Of a stretch of DNA of 64,000 bases, positions 11,098 through 22,425 are shown one piece after another. A program made the translations under genes and the position numbers. Every line of letters begins with the position of its first letter. Within the stretch, counting starts at the first letter, position 1. The notes beneath the pieces are model-generated. The model did not search any database. It worked only from the letters and a program-made list of their open reading frames with translations, and was not told the origin of the DNA. The DNA is from Arthrobotrys musiformis (Eukaryota; Ascomycota; Orbiliomycetes; Orbiliales; Orbiliaceae). Location of the stretch: contig JAVHJL010000010.1 of the NCBI GenBank assembly GCA_036971715.1, positions 248,001 to 312,000 on the forward strand, given 5' to 3'.

Positions 11098-13379
11098 ATG
11101 CCAACGCCTCGGATCGTAGGCCTTTTTACCGGAAAGAGCACAAAGCGGCCGATATGGCTGGGTTGGCGGTCGAGCAAGGAGTTTATAATCGCGACAGTCG
11201 CCTTTGGGATATTTGTCGATATCCTTCTGTACTCGATTGTTGTACCGGTGCTGTTAGTGTTACCTTTGGACCCTTTTTGAGCCTTGAGTTAGTCAATTGA
11301 GTCGTGCAAGGACAGGGTTCCGTGCGCTGTCTCAGTGGATGTCCTTGAGATCGCTGGATTGTTGTGGATATGAAGCTAACTGTTGTGGTTTCTGTTCGAC
11401 GTTCAGACCGTTCGCGCTTGTTTCGCGGGCGAAGGTGACTGAAGATTCGGTGCAGGGATGGATATCGATCATGCTGGCTGTGTATGGCGCGGGATTACTG
11501 GTGGCCTCACGTAAGTTTTTTTTTTTAAAAAAAAATCTTGTATTTGGTTATGGTTTTTTTTTTTTTTTTTTTTTTTTGCAAGTTCGAGTTTGAGGCTGAT
11601 GTTATTGGGAATGGTGCAGCGATATTTGGGTATATTGCAGGTTGGTGACGATGCTACGTCCAACGCAAGGGGGAGGGTCCGGAGTGGTGATGCTGACTGG
11701 GGTGAATGATAGATCATACGAAGTATCGTAGGTCGCCGTTCGTAAGTATTCAATATTCCCTCGTCCTCTTCTGTTAGATATTTTTTGAGGTTCATGCTGA
11801 AAGAAATGAATAATATTCTAGTTATGGGGGTTGATACTCCTCGCCGCCTCCACGGCCATGTTCCTCGTCGGGAATAGTATCCCCGTTCTGGTCGTAGCTC
11901 GATTGATACAGTATGAACCCCCTTCTATCTCCGACGATAGATCATAATGATAGTAGAATTAAAATTAATATATGATATCTCAACAGGGGCATGTCGGGGG
12001 GATGCATTTGGGTCGTTGGCCTTGCGCTTGTGATTGATACCGTCCCTGCCAAAGAGCAAGCTCAATCCATGGGCTTTGTATCCATCGGCATGACAGCAGG
12101 ATCTAGCTTGGGTCCACTGCTGGGTGGTATTATATACGACAAAGCAGGATATACTGCCGTCTTCATCCTTGCATTCTGTGTGGTATGTCCCCTTCTTGAA
12201 TTCATGGCGACCAACTCGGATCATGCGATGGGAGCTAATGGGATTCTTATAGATCGGATTCGATGTCATCATGCGGCTGCTCGTTATCGAGAAAGCCGCT
12301 GCAAAGCAGTGGATATCCGAACCCACAAATGCTTCAGATTCAGACGGCGCCAACCTCGAAGACCAGAAACCCGAAGACACGAGGGTTAAAAAGGAGGAGA
12401 ATATTCGCGATGTGATGTTGAATAGTCGAGATGCCACCACCGTGCTTCGCAAGGAGTCTCGCGTCCCCGCTGTTATCCTCCTACTCAAGTCGCCCCGTAC
12501 GTTGAATTCTCTATTCATCACGGTCATGCTTGGATCGATCTTTACGGCTTTCGATGCGGTTCTACCGCTTCGGGTGAAATACGTTTTCCACTTCAATTCC
12601 ACCGCCGCAGGTTTGATCTTTCTTGCCATTATCATCCCATCCCTCGTAGCCCCGTTATGCGGTAAAATCTCAGATAAATACGGTCCACGATGGCTCGTCG
12701 TCGTCGCATTCTTCGTCTGTCTCCCGCTATTCATCCTCCTCCGTCTTCCCCAAAGACCCGAGGCGGGTCATATAGCCCTCCTCTGCGTCCTCCTCTTCTG
12801 CATCGGATTCGTGATTTCGGCATCGATGCCAGGCGCCATGAGCGAGATTAGCATCAGCGTCGTGGAGTTCGAGAAGAAGTCACCGGGTATATTTGGCGAA
12901 AAGGGGGCTTTCGCGCAGGCTTATGCGTTATTCAATATTGCGTGGTCGCTGGGTTCGGTGGTGGGTCCGCTGTTGGGGGGGTTTTTGAATAAAGCTATCG
13001 GGTGGAATAATATGGTGCTGCTGTTTGGGTTTTTGTGTCTTTTGACTTCGTTTGTGACGGTGAGTATTTTTTCCGATTTACGCTTTTGCGGAAGGATATT
13101 GAGACAAGATACTGATTTATATTGCAGATATGGTATACGGGTGGAAAGATTACGAAGGATGATTTGCCGTGGAGTTATGTGAAGCCCGCGGACCGGGTGG
13201 GCGCGGAAGCAGTTGCTTTAGATGCCCTCCCCGACTCCAGCTCCAACGAGGGACAGAAGTCCACCTCGAAGGTGGTTGAGAATGTTGAATCTACTCAGTC
13301 AAGGTCGATTACGGGGGCCGGCTCGTCGGAGCCGGTGGAAATCGATTCCATTAAGGCTGTCGATGCGAAGACGGCTTGA
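11098..13379 (+). CDS. MFS transporter, DHA1 / vesicular amine transporter-like
   Basis: Eight exons (11098-11252, 11407-11510, 11620-11640, 11713-11741, 11822-11910, 11987-12182, 12253-13059, 13128-13379) encode 550 residues. Twelve hydrophobic segments are expected. Visible landmarks are FVDILLYSIVVPVL in TM1, GLLVASPIFGYIADHTKYRR for the loop 2-3 MFS motif, and GSSLGPLLGGIIYDKAGY for the antiporter motif in TM5. These match fungal VMAT-like DHA1 drug/H+ antiporters of the plasma or vacuolar membrane; the substrate cannot be read from sequence. A long loop lies between TM6 and TM7. Exons 3 and 4 are only 21 and 29 nt, both needed for the loop 2-3 motif. The hydrophilic Ser/Glu-rich tail is probably cytosolic. 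Confidence 0.88.
11554..11577 (+). repeat. Poly(dT) tract, 24 bases, in an intron
   Basis: A run of 24 T residues inside intron 2 of the transporter gene, upstream of the acceptor at 11619. It extends the pyrimidine tract but lies about 40 nt from the acceptor. Confidence 0.95.
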
Positions 13380-13771
13380 GTAGAATTCCATGTGTGGATT
13401 TGACGAGGATACGTTTACTAAACTTAATTATAAGAAGTTATAGAATATCTTTGACCTATATAATCGATGGCCGTTATTTTTCGAATATGTATATATAGCC
13501 TTTCATATCTCCATTTAACTTTCAGTGTCCCTCGTGGCTTTTTTAATCAACGGTGAATATCATGTAGTACTTCGGAAAAGAAGGCGAAAGATGATCGAAT
13601 GCATTCCGCTAAAACAAATAGCAAGGTTACAAAGAAAGGACGAACGAAAGAAAAAGAGAGCATGCAAGAATGTCAGCCCACCCCAAAACTCATGTCCAAT
13701 TAAAGAGGAACAATACCCTAGTCTAGATGGTTATATCTTGAAAATCGAAGCCCTTCCCCCCACGCACTTTT
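13380..13771. other. Convergent 3' ends of transporter gene and vma10
   Basis: About 390 bases between two converging stop codons. The sequence is AT-rich with several TATATA stretches that could serve in polyadenylation of either gene. No coding sequence recognised. Confidence 0.5.
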
Positions 13772-14560
13772 TCATTTGTGCTTGCTGTTGATGTGTGGTT
13801 TGGGGTCCACCGTTGTAACCGCCTTGATCAAATCTTGTATGACCTGTGCTCTGTTCTTCTCTCCCGCCTCCGCTATTTCTTTCAGCTTGCCTTCGATTTC
13901 CTTCTCTGCGTCTTTCTCGGCTTGGGCGTTTATTCCGGTGTGCTAGATTTTTTTTTAAAAGAGGGGAGAAATTTAGGAGTTAGGATTCCGGTGTCGAACT
14001 TTTGTTTGGAGATGGAAGGATAAACTGCTGGGTCGTTGTATATACCTCCGACTCAAACTTCTGAAATTCCTCTTCCTTCGTTTGACGGTATTCTTCTATC
14101 TCCTTCTGTGCCTCCGCTCGGGCATCCTTGACGCGTTGGACTCGATCTACGGAAACGCCGGTGCGAGTTAGGGATAAGATCGAGAGCACCGGTGGGAATA
14201 ATAAAGGGAGCAGAGATACATACAAGCTCGAGCTATCCATCGAAATAGCAGAAAAAACTCCTAATCAGCATAACGTTTCCCCCATCTAAATCCACAGGGT
14301 AGCAAAAGACCATCTCACCCTTCTGCACGATCTTCTGAGCTTCCTGTTCGGCATTCAGCAGGGTTTGGATCCCTATACACCCGAGTAAAGAGATCCCGTT
14401 AGAAACCGAGTCCCGGAGTAACTTCGAACGTCATGGGTGGGTTATTCGACACTTGCCCTGGGAGTTTTGCGCCGACTGGTGGGTTATTCTCAATTAGCAT
14501 TCGCCAGTTTGGATATTCAATCTGCGATTCGGGGGGCTTGGAGCTTTTGGTCCTTACCAT
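13772..14560 (-). CDS. vma10: V-ATPase subunit G (Vma10)
   Basis: Six exons read on the minus strand: 14558-14560, 14457-14475, 14319-14372, 14224-14232, 14046-14146 and 13772-13942. They join to 118 residues, the family's usual length. Subunit G is a long helical peripheral-stalk component that pairs with subunit E and holds V1 to Vo. The product starts MSAQNSQGIQTLLNAEQ and contains the family core RVKDARAEAQKEIEEYR and KEEEFQKFESEHTG. Exon 1 is the bare ATG followed by gtaagg. The second intron has a GC donor (gcaagt). Exon 4 is a 9-nt microexon, flanked by tag and gtatgt, that restores the KARAYR segment. Each join is needed for frame and for family agreement. The gene diverges from pet117. 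Confidence 0.92.
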
Positions 14561-15073
14561 CTTGACTTTCTCGGAGGGGGGGGTAGCGGGAGCGATCTGA
14601 AGTTTGGGATAAACGACGTGGGTAATCGGCCGGCGGTTTCAAGGTGGGAAAGCTGTGGAATGGAGGTTTGGTTCGGGTCCGGGCTTGACGAGTGGTACTT
14701 AACAAAAGGTCAAGCTGCCCCTCGTCGTCATGCGGCAGAATCCCCACGCTAAGCAAATCCCGACCAAGAAAGCGTTTGATCCCTGTTCTCCTTCGCCGCA
14801 AAATCTCTCGCCGTCACGAAACGAAATTCGACGTCCGCATCCTTTCCTGATTTCGAAATCCCCAGGTGGCGGGGGCGAGTGTATGGTATGCAATCATTGA
14901 ATTGTCTTTTGGGGGTATCGAAAGGCGTTCCATCACTAACTGTATTTTTCCAAAGTCTGCAAGATTATACGCAGAAGCTTCATATCGCTGTACAAAAAAA
15001 ACCCTTCAATGCAAAGCAAAATAAGAAGGATAAAAAACAGACAATTGCAAATACTCCCACAGAGAAAGAAAGG
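14561..15073. promoter_or_regulatory. Divergent promoter between vma10 and pet117
   Basis: About 513 bases separate the two start codons, so both promoters must lie here. One gene serves the vacuolar proton pump and the other cytochrome oxidase assembly, so shared control with energy metabolism is possible but is inference. No TATA box or known operator stands out. Confidence 0.45.
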
Positions 15074-15316
15074 ATGTCACGAGCCTCGAAAGTAACCCTC
15101 GGCCTCGTCTCCGCCGTCACGGGTCTTATCGTCGTGGCCGTTCATAACACGCAAGTCACTGAGCGCGAGGCGATGCATCAGGGGGTAGTCCGTGACGAAG
15201 AACGTCAGCGTATAAAGCGGGAACGAGCATTGGATTTCGAAATGTCGGCCAAATTAAGGGAGGAGTACGAGAAGATGCAACCGGTTAGCAATAGCGAGGA
15301 TAAACCGAAGAGATAG
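15074..15316 (+). CDS. pet117: Cytochrome c oxidase assembly protein Pet117
   Basis: A single exon of 80 codons. The product starts MSRASKVTLGLVSAVTGLIV, a mitochondrial membrane anchor, then VHNTQVTEREAMHQGV, then a charged helix RDEERQRIKRERALDFE. This is the Pet117 pattern: a small inner-membrane protein that works with Cox15 in heme A synthesis and complex IV assembly. The frame stays open upstream to 14879, but the added residues are Lys/Gln-rich and unlike the family. I therefore choose the ATG at 15074, where the conserved sequence begins. Length and motif order fit fungal Pet117. Confidence 0.85.
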   Translation: MSRASKVTLGLVSAVTGLIVVAVHNTQVTEREAMHQGVVRDEERQRIKRERALDFEMSAKLREEYEKMQPVSNSEDKPKR

Positions 15317-15853
15317 AAAGGGGTGTTCTATGGGTTTCTGGTCCAGAGGGTTTTAAATAATGGTCCTCTGTGGGAGTCGGTTCATACGATTGATGAGTAC
15401 TCGAGGGTGGACTCCATCTAATCGGCTTCGGAATTACCGCCTACAATGTGTCTACAACTTGGAGATTTTGGGCACCCGATATCTTTTGTACATAGAGCCA
15501 GTCATCGGGATGAAATAGCACATCCCATTTGTATATTATTGCCACGCTATATACCCCCCACTGTTCATGCATAGAATACATGTATACACATATCCGCATC
15601 ATTGGCGGGACCGCATTGATACCAAATGTTCAATGTTTGTGAAGAAGGATAAAAGAAATCGTATGAACGCCAGCCCATCCCAATATAAAACAAGGAATCA
15701 AAGAAAACAAGAAGTTTGTTGAGACAAGGATATCAAATGGTGGTAAAGGGACAAAAGGCAAAGGCATTCAGGAAAGGCGATAAAGGTAATATTAAAGTAA
15801 TAGGACGCTAAAAGGGGATTGTCGAACAGAATTTAGGAAGGGTAATTGTGACC
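15317..15853. other. Convergent 3' ends of pet117 and the coilin-like gene
   Basis: About 537 bases, AT-rich in the middle (tatatattgcc, atacatgtatacacatat). No coding sequence or RNA gene recognised. Confidence 0.5.
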
Positions 15854-18800
15854 CTAGAGTTGAGATGAGGTCGAACGCTGGGAGCCGAATCCCTGAGAAC
15901 TGAATCCCTGGGAGCCTCCTATAGATACGGGCCTTTTTACTAAGGCCGGCTTGAGCTTTACTTTTCCACGCTTGGTGGAAATTGTGCCCTGAATAATCCC
16001 GAGGCTTGCCCTGGAGCTAGACTTTACTTCTTCCTCTCCATCGCTTTCGACCGTGATGTACTCAACTTCTCTAGTCCTGGGTGGTTCGCTCGTGGAGGTA
16101 AGGTTGGCACCACTGGCTCTTCCGCTGAAAGCTGTTCGGCCACTCGTGAGAGATCGCTCCGGCATAGTGGAGGGTATGGCGAAATCGTCGTCAACGTCGT
16201 CGCTTTCTTCTTTGACACTGACTTCCTTAGCTTCCTTGGGTTCCGGACTAGGCGGCTTCCTACGATATAAAGCACCGACTTTTGGCCGCCGCTTAAACGC
16301 GTTGTCAGACTTCAATGGAGCAAGGTCGATGGCAGGTGGAGATAGTGGCTCGTTACCAGGGCTTGCAGGTCCAGGGGAAATATCGTCTCGGGTGTTGGGG
16401 TTACCTTCATCCAGGGGTTCTTCAATACGTTCGACGTTGTCGCCACTCGTCGAGCGCCCTGTGATATCTTTCAAAGGAGTATCTGGAGACCCCAAGGCTT
16501 CCTGTGTACTCATCCGCTCTTTTTTGATGATTGGCGAAATAGGCGGTGAAATATCAACGCTGACGTTAACTTCGTCCTGGGTTTCCGGAGGGTGGTGGAA
16601 AGGCCTCAACGCTTCTCTGAGCAAATCGGTGTCCTCGGGGCATTCCTCCTTTACCTTAATCATCTTCTCAACGATCGCAGCATCGCTGGGGTCTAACGCT
16701 GAGATGTCCACCGATAGGTCCCAATTTTGGATACTCGTTTCTTGCACTGGCGATCCTGGTGTATCCGAGATTGGCGTCCCAGGAACCTGAACAACGGGCT
16801 CTTCGGGTCTTGCGGCCGGAGTTTGAAATCCCATTTCTAGTACAGCTCGGGGAGGGATATTGCTCAGAACAACATCTTCTGGTGGTATAAAATCTTGGGA
16901 CGGCGCGTCTTCATAGCGATGGGCTTCCGCACTAGAGTCTAGCTGCTCGTCCTCCACATCGGCGATAGGCGTAGCTGAGCGAGATCGTGAGGGGCGATCG
17001 AGTGTGGTATCACCCTTGTGGGATTCTTTCTCCTCGCGGGTTCCGTTCCAATCGCCATCCTCAATGTCTTCCATGTCGTGATCGCTGTCAATGTTGCCGT
17101 CTGAGCCATTCGTCTGGAATGGTGGCTCAAGAAAGCTCGAAGACTGAATGGAATCGTTTGGGACCGCGAGAATCGAGGTGCCCCCATCTACCGGCATAGA
17201 CGAACCTTCATCTTCAATTTGAGAAAAACTTTGGGGATTGGTATTATCCTGGGTACAAGAGAACGAGGATTTTAATTTGATTAGAAAAAAGCAAACGCCG
17301 TAGGAGGTAACAGGAAAAGTACATATTTTGTTTCCCTATATGAAATCATACCTTGTCTATATTAACGCCTTCCAGAATTGTTTCTGGAACCAGATCGACC
17401 CCCCTTTCCTCCTCCGCCGTTAGAGCCTCTGGAGCCTCAGGGGCCACGCCTTCTTTGATAACCCTCCCTTCATGCATCAAATGAAGTTGGAGAGTCTCGA
17501 TGCCTTCACTATCCTCCATCCCTGGCATATGGAACTTACCAAAAATTCTCTCACCCGTTTCTGAGTCAAACATTGGCTTCGGGCAATCGCGTCTCGCAAG
17601 TTGGAAAGTGATGTTCGGGCCTTCAATCCACAGCACTTTGGCGGTAACTTGTTTGTGGTCGAGCTTGCAGGTGTAGGGATCGAGTACCATCATCCTAAAG
17701 ACCAGAATGGATTCTGGCAAAACTGGAGATTTGATCGCGGGATAGTCGGAGAGGTTGTCCGGGATAGGTGGCAGATCATCCACTTCCTCGTCTGCGCCCT
17801 GTGTGCTGCGCTCGACCTGCCCCGGCCGTTGTGCAGAGTCGACCTGCATAGAGGAGTCGTCATAGAAGTTTGGGTTCCACTGTTCCTCTTGATGGGATTC
17901 TTCATTATCTTGCCTGTTCTTATTCTTCTTCTTTTTCTTTTTGTTTTTCGATTTCCTCCTGAGGTTCGGTTCGTTTCCACTTCCCCGAAGCTGTTGGGGG
18001 TCGAAGGGAAAAGACGGCTCGAGTTTCTTTTGGCCTTCCTCGTCGATATAATCTTCGTCGCATTCGACTGCGGAGAGTTGAACCTTTCGCTTCCACAAGT
18101 CCCGATCTTCATCTTGACTTGGCTGTGTGGCTGGAACCTCCACAAGATTCTCACCATCGTCCCCAAACCGCGAGTGAACTCCCTCTTTCCCCGCCATTGC
18201 CTCGAGGAAGCCCTTGCTCTTGTTCCCAACGAGGCTAGCGTTTTTCTTTTTCCAATCCTCTCTTTGCTTCTCGTCTTCAGCTTGGTTTCGCGGTAGCCGC
18301 AGGCCGATGCCGTTTAGCATCATCCTTTTTGTGGCGTCTGATACGGTGGGACGACGTCTGGTTGGATCGGCGGACGATGAGGACGGCTCGCTACTTTGAG
18401 AGGGCTTAGAGGATGTTGGCTCCTGTTGTGAAGTAGTTGGAACTTCGATTGACACATTCACCTCCTCGACGATAACCTCTAGGGGCTCCATTGGCGTATA
18501 TTTCGGAGACAAGTCCTTACCATCTTGAAATCCATTCGTGTGACTAGTTACGTCGTTGGTTTGAGGGACAGCATCCAAACCATCAGAAGGCCTAGAGTTG
18601 GTGTCTGTAACTTCGCCGTTATCCCTGCTTTGTTGTTCCCGGTATCTGTACAAATCCTCTTTTGTCGACCCAGCGGGTAAATGGCCTTCCCGGATGAGCT
18701 GCTCTAAACGTTTGCTGTCCCTTCTTCTCTGGTTCCGGGACCTTGTGTTCGAGGTTCCGTTAAACGGGGGGTTTGCTGTGGCTACTACTGGTGGTTGGTT

Positions 18801-20321
18801 TGAGGAGGGTTTTGTAGCCGTCGCCACGGGTGGCAGCGGGGACCTTGTGGTTGTTGCTAGTTTAATTGGGACCGTAGGAGGCTTTGTAGTCGTAACTATT
18901 GGTGGTAAGCCTCTAGGCATGGGAGGCCCAGCGATAATTTTAGAAGAAAGTTCCTCAGGCAGGTCAGCCTCCATAGTCTTCCCCCGTTTTGAATGTTTAG
19001 AACCAACTTCCTTAGGAGGTTCTTCATCCTCATCCTCTTCATCGTCATCCGAACTTGAGTCGGAGCTGGAATCAGATGAACTTTCAGCCTCCGAGCTCTG
19101 GAGTGAATCGTCTTCGGAGTCCTCGAAGTCTTCAGATTCACTAGAAGAGCTATCCGAAGAGCTATCCGAAAGCTCCCTTATCTTAAAGGTATGATTCGAG
19201 CTAGTCTTACTCCTGGATTTAGAGGGTTTGGCCAAATCTTCCTCTTCATCTGAATCTTCATCAGAATCATCGGAAGATGAGCTAGATGACTGGGAACTGC
19301 TGTCACTTTCAAGTTCTTCGTCACTAGAATCAGTTTCCTCTCCCTCTTTCTCTTCCTCCTCTGTTTCATCGTTTGCACCCGATAGCCTCTTGAGAACTTG
19401 TTCTAGATCAGCCGTTGCCGCCGACTCTTCTTCATCTTCGAAATCGGAGTCAGATTCAGCATCCTCATCCTCATCCTCATCAAAACCTGCAGCCACTCCC
19501 TTTTTCGAATCATCTTCATCGTCGTCCTCTCCTTCTTCATCCTCGCTCTCATCGTCCTCATCTTCATCGTAATCGTCACCTTCTCCCTCTCCCCCATTTG
19601 GGTCAAAATCTTCGTCGTCCTCATCATCCTCATCGTCTTCCAGGTCTTCGTAAATTCCAGGTGCGAGGACCAAAGCCGAAGAGGTATTACTCTCCTCTTG
19701 GTCTTCTTCACCATCGTCAAAGTGAACACTCTTCGTACCAGAGGCTAACCTTGATGCTCTCCTTCTCTTCGACGCAACAACAGGTTTCCATGTACCAACA
19801 TCCTGACTGCTGCTGTCATCGTCTGCAAACGTATTTGAAATCTTACGTCGCTTCACAGGGCGATCGCTTCCTGTGATTCGTGGACGATCTGGCGCAGGCG
19901 CCACAAATAGCCTACCGGGTGCGACACCATCGAGCAGCACCCTTCCAACATCGCTGATTTGTCGCCGGCCGCCTTTGCGACGTTCGCGTATTTCGGTAGC
20001 TGTCAACGGGCGGATCCTAATGTATGTTAGTATATGCACATCCATTTAGCCTGAGGGGTATGAAGTAACCTACGTAATCTCGTCTTGGTCACCGACTAAA
20101 TGGGCGATGGGCATATAATGTACTAAATCGCACCCAGAAACTTCGACGGTATAGTCTTCGAGGCCACGGGCGCCGTCGTCGAGAGGGAAAGCTTTGTTGA
20201 CATCTTTGAGGAAATCGTAAACGGAATATCGCGGGTTTTGGTCAATGGCAGGCTGTAAGGGCCATATTATTCGAGCCGGAGCAAGGCCTTCCCGGTTGAT
20301 CACCAGGCGTGCCCGGCGCAT
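15854..20321 (-). CDS. Large acidic nuclear protein, coilin-like (UBL-like N-terminus plus Tudor-like segment)
   Basis: Exons 20074-20321, 17352-20016 and 15854-17248 join to 1,435 residues. Residues about 1-90 (RARLVINREGL, VYDFLKDVNKAFPL, YTVEVSGCDLVHYMPIAHLV, DEITIRPL) read like the ubiquitin-like self-association domain of coilin: a beta hairpin, a helix, then a strand ending in a 'DxDxLxV' turn. A KRRK basic signal follows, then several hundred residues of Asp/Glu/Ser runs, and a Lys cluster KNKKKKKKNKN. At about 845-915 comes a Tudor-like strand set (ESILVFRMMVLDPYT, TAKVLWIEG, ITFQLARRD). The last 500 residues are disordered. I recall this N-terminus as a fungal domain of unknown function (probably DUF7357), unverified. 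The coilin assignment is inference from domain order. Confidence 0.7.
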
Positions 20322-20758
20322 TGTGGAGGAGTGGTGGGGCCAAGGGAGGTGGGCGAATGACTCGAGGGGATATTAGATAAGTAAGGTAGAGGAAGAGTGA
20401 GATAAGAGAGTCTCCGAGGAGAAGGGGGTGTAAGAGTGGGAGGGAGGAGCTGGAGGGAGGATTGGAGGTGGTGTGAAGGCGAAGGAATTGAAGAAAAGAA
20501 AAAAAAGAGGTGATGAAGGCCTGGTGGAATGCAATGGGCGCGAGATGGTTCGCGTTGACTGATGGCCGAGCTAGCTGGGGTCCGTTGATATAAACAATTC
20601 GAAAAAATCAAAATTATGAGCCTTTCCCCTCTTTGTAACAATTACCCCAGAAACTCAACTTCAGAACTTCAGGCACCAAATGCTCGGTCGGTCACTGGCC
20701 CCGCAGACTCAGCATAAATTCGATGGTGGCTGGAGAAACCTAATTATAAGAGGACAGA
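20322..20758. promoter_or_regulatory. Divergent promoter, coilin-like gene and efm3
   Basis: About 437 bases between two divergent start codons. The half next to the coilin-like gene is purine-rich on the + strand (CT-rich in that gene's sense). No known operator recognised. Confidence 0.4.
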
Positions 20759-21884
20759 ATGGGTGCACAGCAAAATGACATCTCCTCGAGCCACGGCAGC
20801 CTGGTCAAGCTCAAGCGGCTGTATCTCCAATCGGTGCCTGCAGGAAGCATCGCATTTGATGCTCTCGTGCCTGTGGGGCGGGTTGACTGGGGCTTCCAAG
20901 ACCGCCTCTACAACACAATCCTGAGCAAAGATGCAACACCATACCAGCCTGCCGATGCATATACTAGACGCTTCCTCAAGTTTCTTATTGCTTGTTTGGA
21001 AAGGAATCTGGCAGAGGACGAAGTATGTGGTATACTCTACAATCTCCCATTTTACACTGGGTGGTTAGAGAGGCAATTGGTGCTGATTGGGGGTTTTGAA
21101 CACTAAGGAACTTCACGATTCCATTCTGACCCTTTACTCGAATCTCATGTCAAAACCTGACTCGCTATCTGATGCCACGATGCCGACTTTTATCACATAT
21201 CTTCTTCCTGCAAACAAACCTCCATATCGAGGAAGGGGAGAAGAAGGTGATGACACAGAGGTTGTCATATCCGAACGAAAGTCTGTACTTTCGGCAGATG
21301 GACATACCGGCTCGAGAACCTGGGAAGCTGCTCTTGCACTCGGAGAGTATTTTCTCTCCGCAACATTGCCGGGTTCAAAGCGTATCCCGCAGTGTAGGGT
21401 TTTAGAACTCGGTGCGGGAACAGGGTTCACGTCAATACTTCTCTCCAAGATGGGCGCCAGGTATGTGCTAGCGACGGATGGAGACGAAAGGGTATGTGAT
21501 GCTATCCAAAGAAACATCAATCTTAACGGCCGCCGGAACAATATTTCGGTATCTCAACTGCTCTGGGGCACTTCCCAAGAAGACAGTCCCATATATACAG
21601 AGCCTTGGGACTTGATCATTGGTGGCGATATCACATACGATGTGAGAGATCTGTCAGACCTAGTCTTCACCCTCAAGAAGCTACTTGTGGCGAACAGAAG
21701 AGCGGGGGCTAAGGTTATCATATCCGCTACCGTGCGGAATGAGATCACCCTCTCCGAATTCAACACGGAGCTGTCCGCTGCGGAACTCAACTTCGAAGTG
21801 CGAGAAGTTAGCGAAACCGGTAGACAAATCTGGTTTTATGGGAATGATACACCAATACGAATATACACTATTAGCTTAGAATAA
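20759..21884 (+). CDS. efm3: Protein-lysine N-methyltransferase, EFM3 / FAM86 type
   Basis: Exons 20759-21022 and 21108-21884 join in phase 0 to 346 residues. The N-terminal 120 residues are helical, as in FAM86/Efm3. The C-terminal domain is a class I SAM-dependent methyltransferase of the Methyltransf_16 family: SRTWEAA at about 158-164, motif I VLELGAGTG at about 186-194, the acidic loop ATDGDE, and LIIGGDITYD as the post-motif. Efm3 methylates a lysine of translation elongation factor 2 in the cytosol. The divergent neighbour is the coilin-like gene. Assignment to Efm3 rather than a sister such as Efm2 rests on the N-terminal extension and length. Confidence 0.8.
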
Positions 21885-22425
21885 TAATCCAAGCTCACAC
21901 AATTGTATCTAAGATGAAAATGAAAAAGAAATCTACGCGGCCTCGTAATGAAGCGAAGATACGAAGACGTGACATCTTAACTACGGGAGCAATACGAACA
22001 CCCATTTTGAGAAATATCGGCATTATTTTGAGTTCCTCGTTTGTAAGAGGTTTTCATCGTGAGGTGATATACACAGAACGTTAGGGATGAGGATAGTCAT
22101 AGATGAAGCATTGGAGGAGGGGATGAGTGAATCCGCCCCTCTGAGTATGAATGAGGATGACGGGAGGGCTGGTAACCGAGGAGTGAAATAGCGAGAAAAC
22201 AAAGGAAACTCTGCTTCGTCGCAATTATGAGAGGAACGTGATCGTGACAACCTATATAACACAATTCGAGAAAAACCGACGTTTTTTCATTCCGTCCCGT
22301 TGACAATAAGGAACCCCGAAGTGAGGAAAAAAGAGTCCAGATCAATTCGCCGTAATAAAAAGGTGTATATAAAAAAGCGGAAAGCAACAATAATGCGAAA
22401 GAAAAAACAAGAAGAAATGAAACAT
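21885..22425. other. Convergent 3' ends of efm3 and rps24
   Basis: About 541 bases. The last part before 22425 is A-rich on the + strand, and therefore T-rich in the sense of rps24, as expected for its 3' end. No coding sequence recognised. Confidence 0.5.

Noticed and set aside
14879..15073. N-terminal extension of Pet117
   Set aside because: The frame is open but Lys/Gln-rich and unlike the family; the conserved start MSRASKV lies at 15074.
16053..16790. 245-codon frame on the + strand inside the coilin-like gene
   Set aside because: Antisense shadow of a low-complexity Ser/Asp/Glu region; the same holds for the frames at 18598-19194 and 19228-19572.
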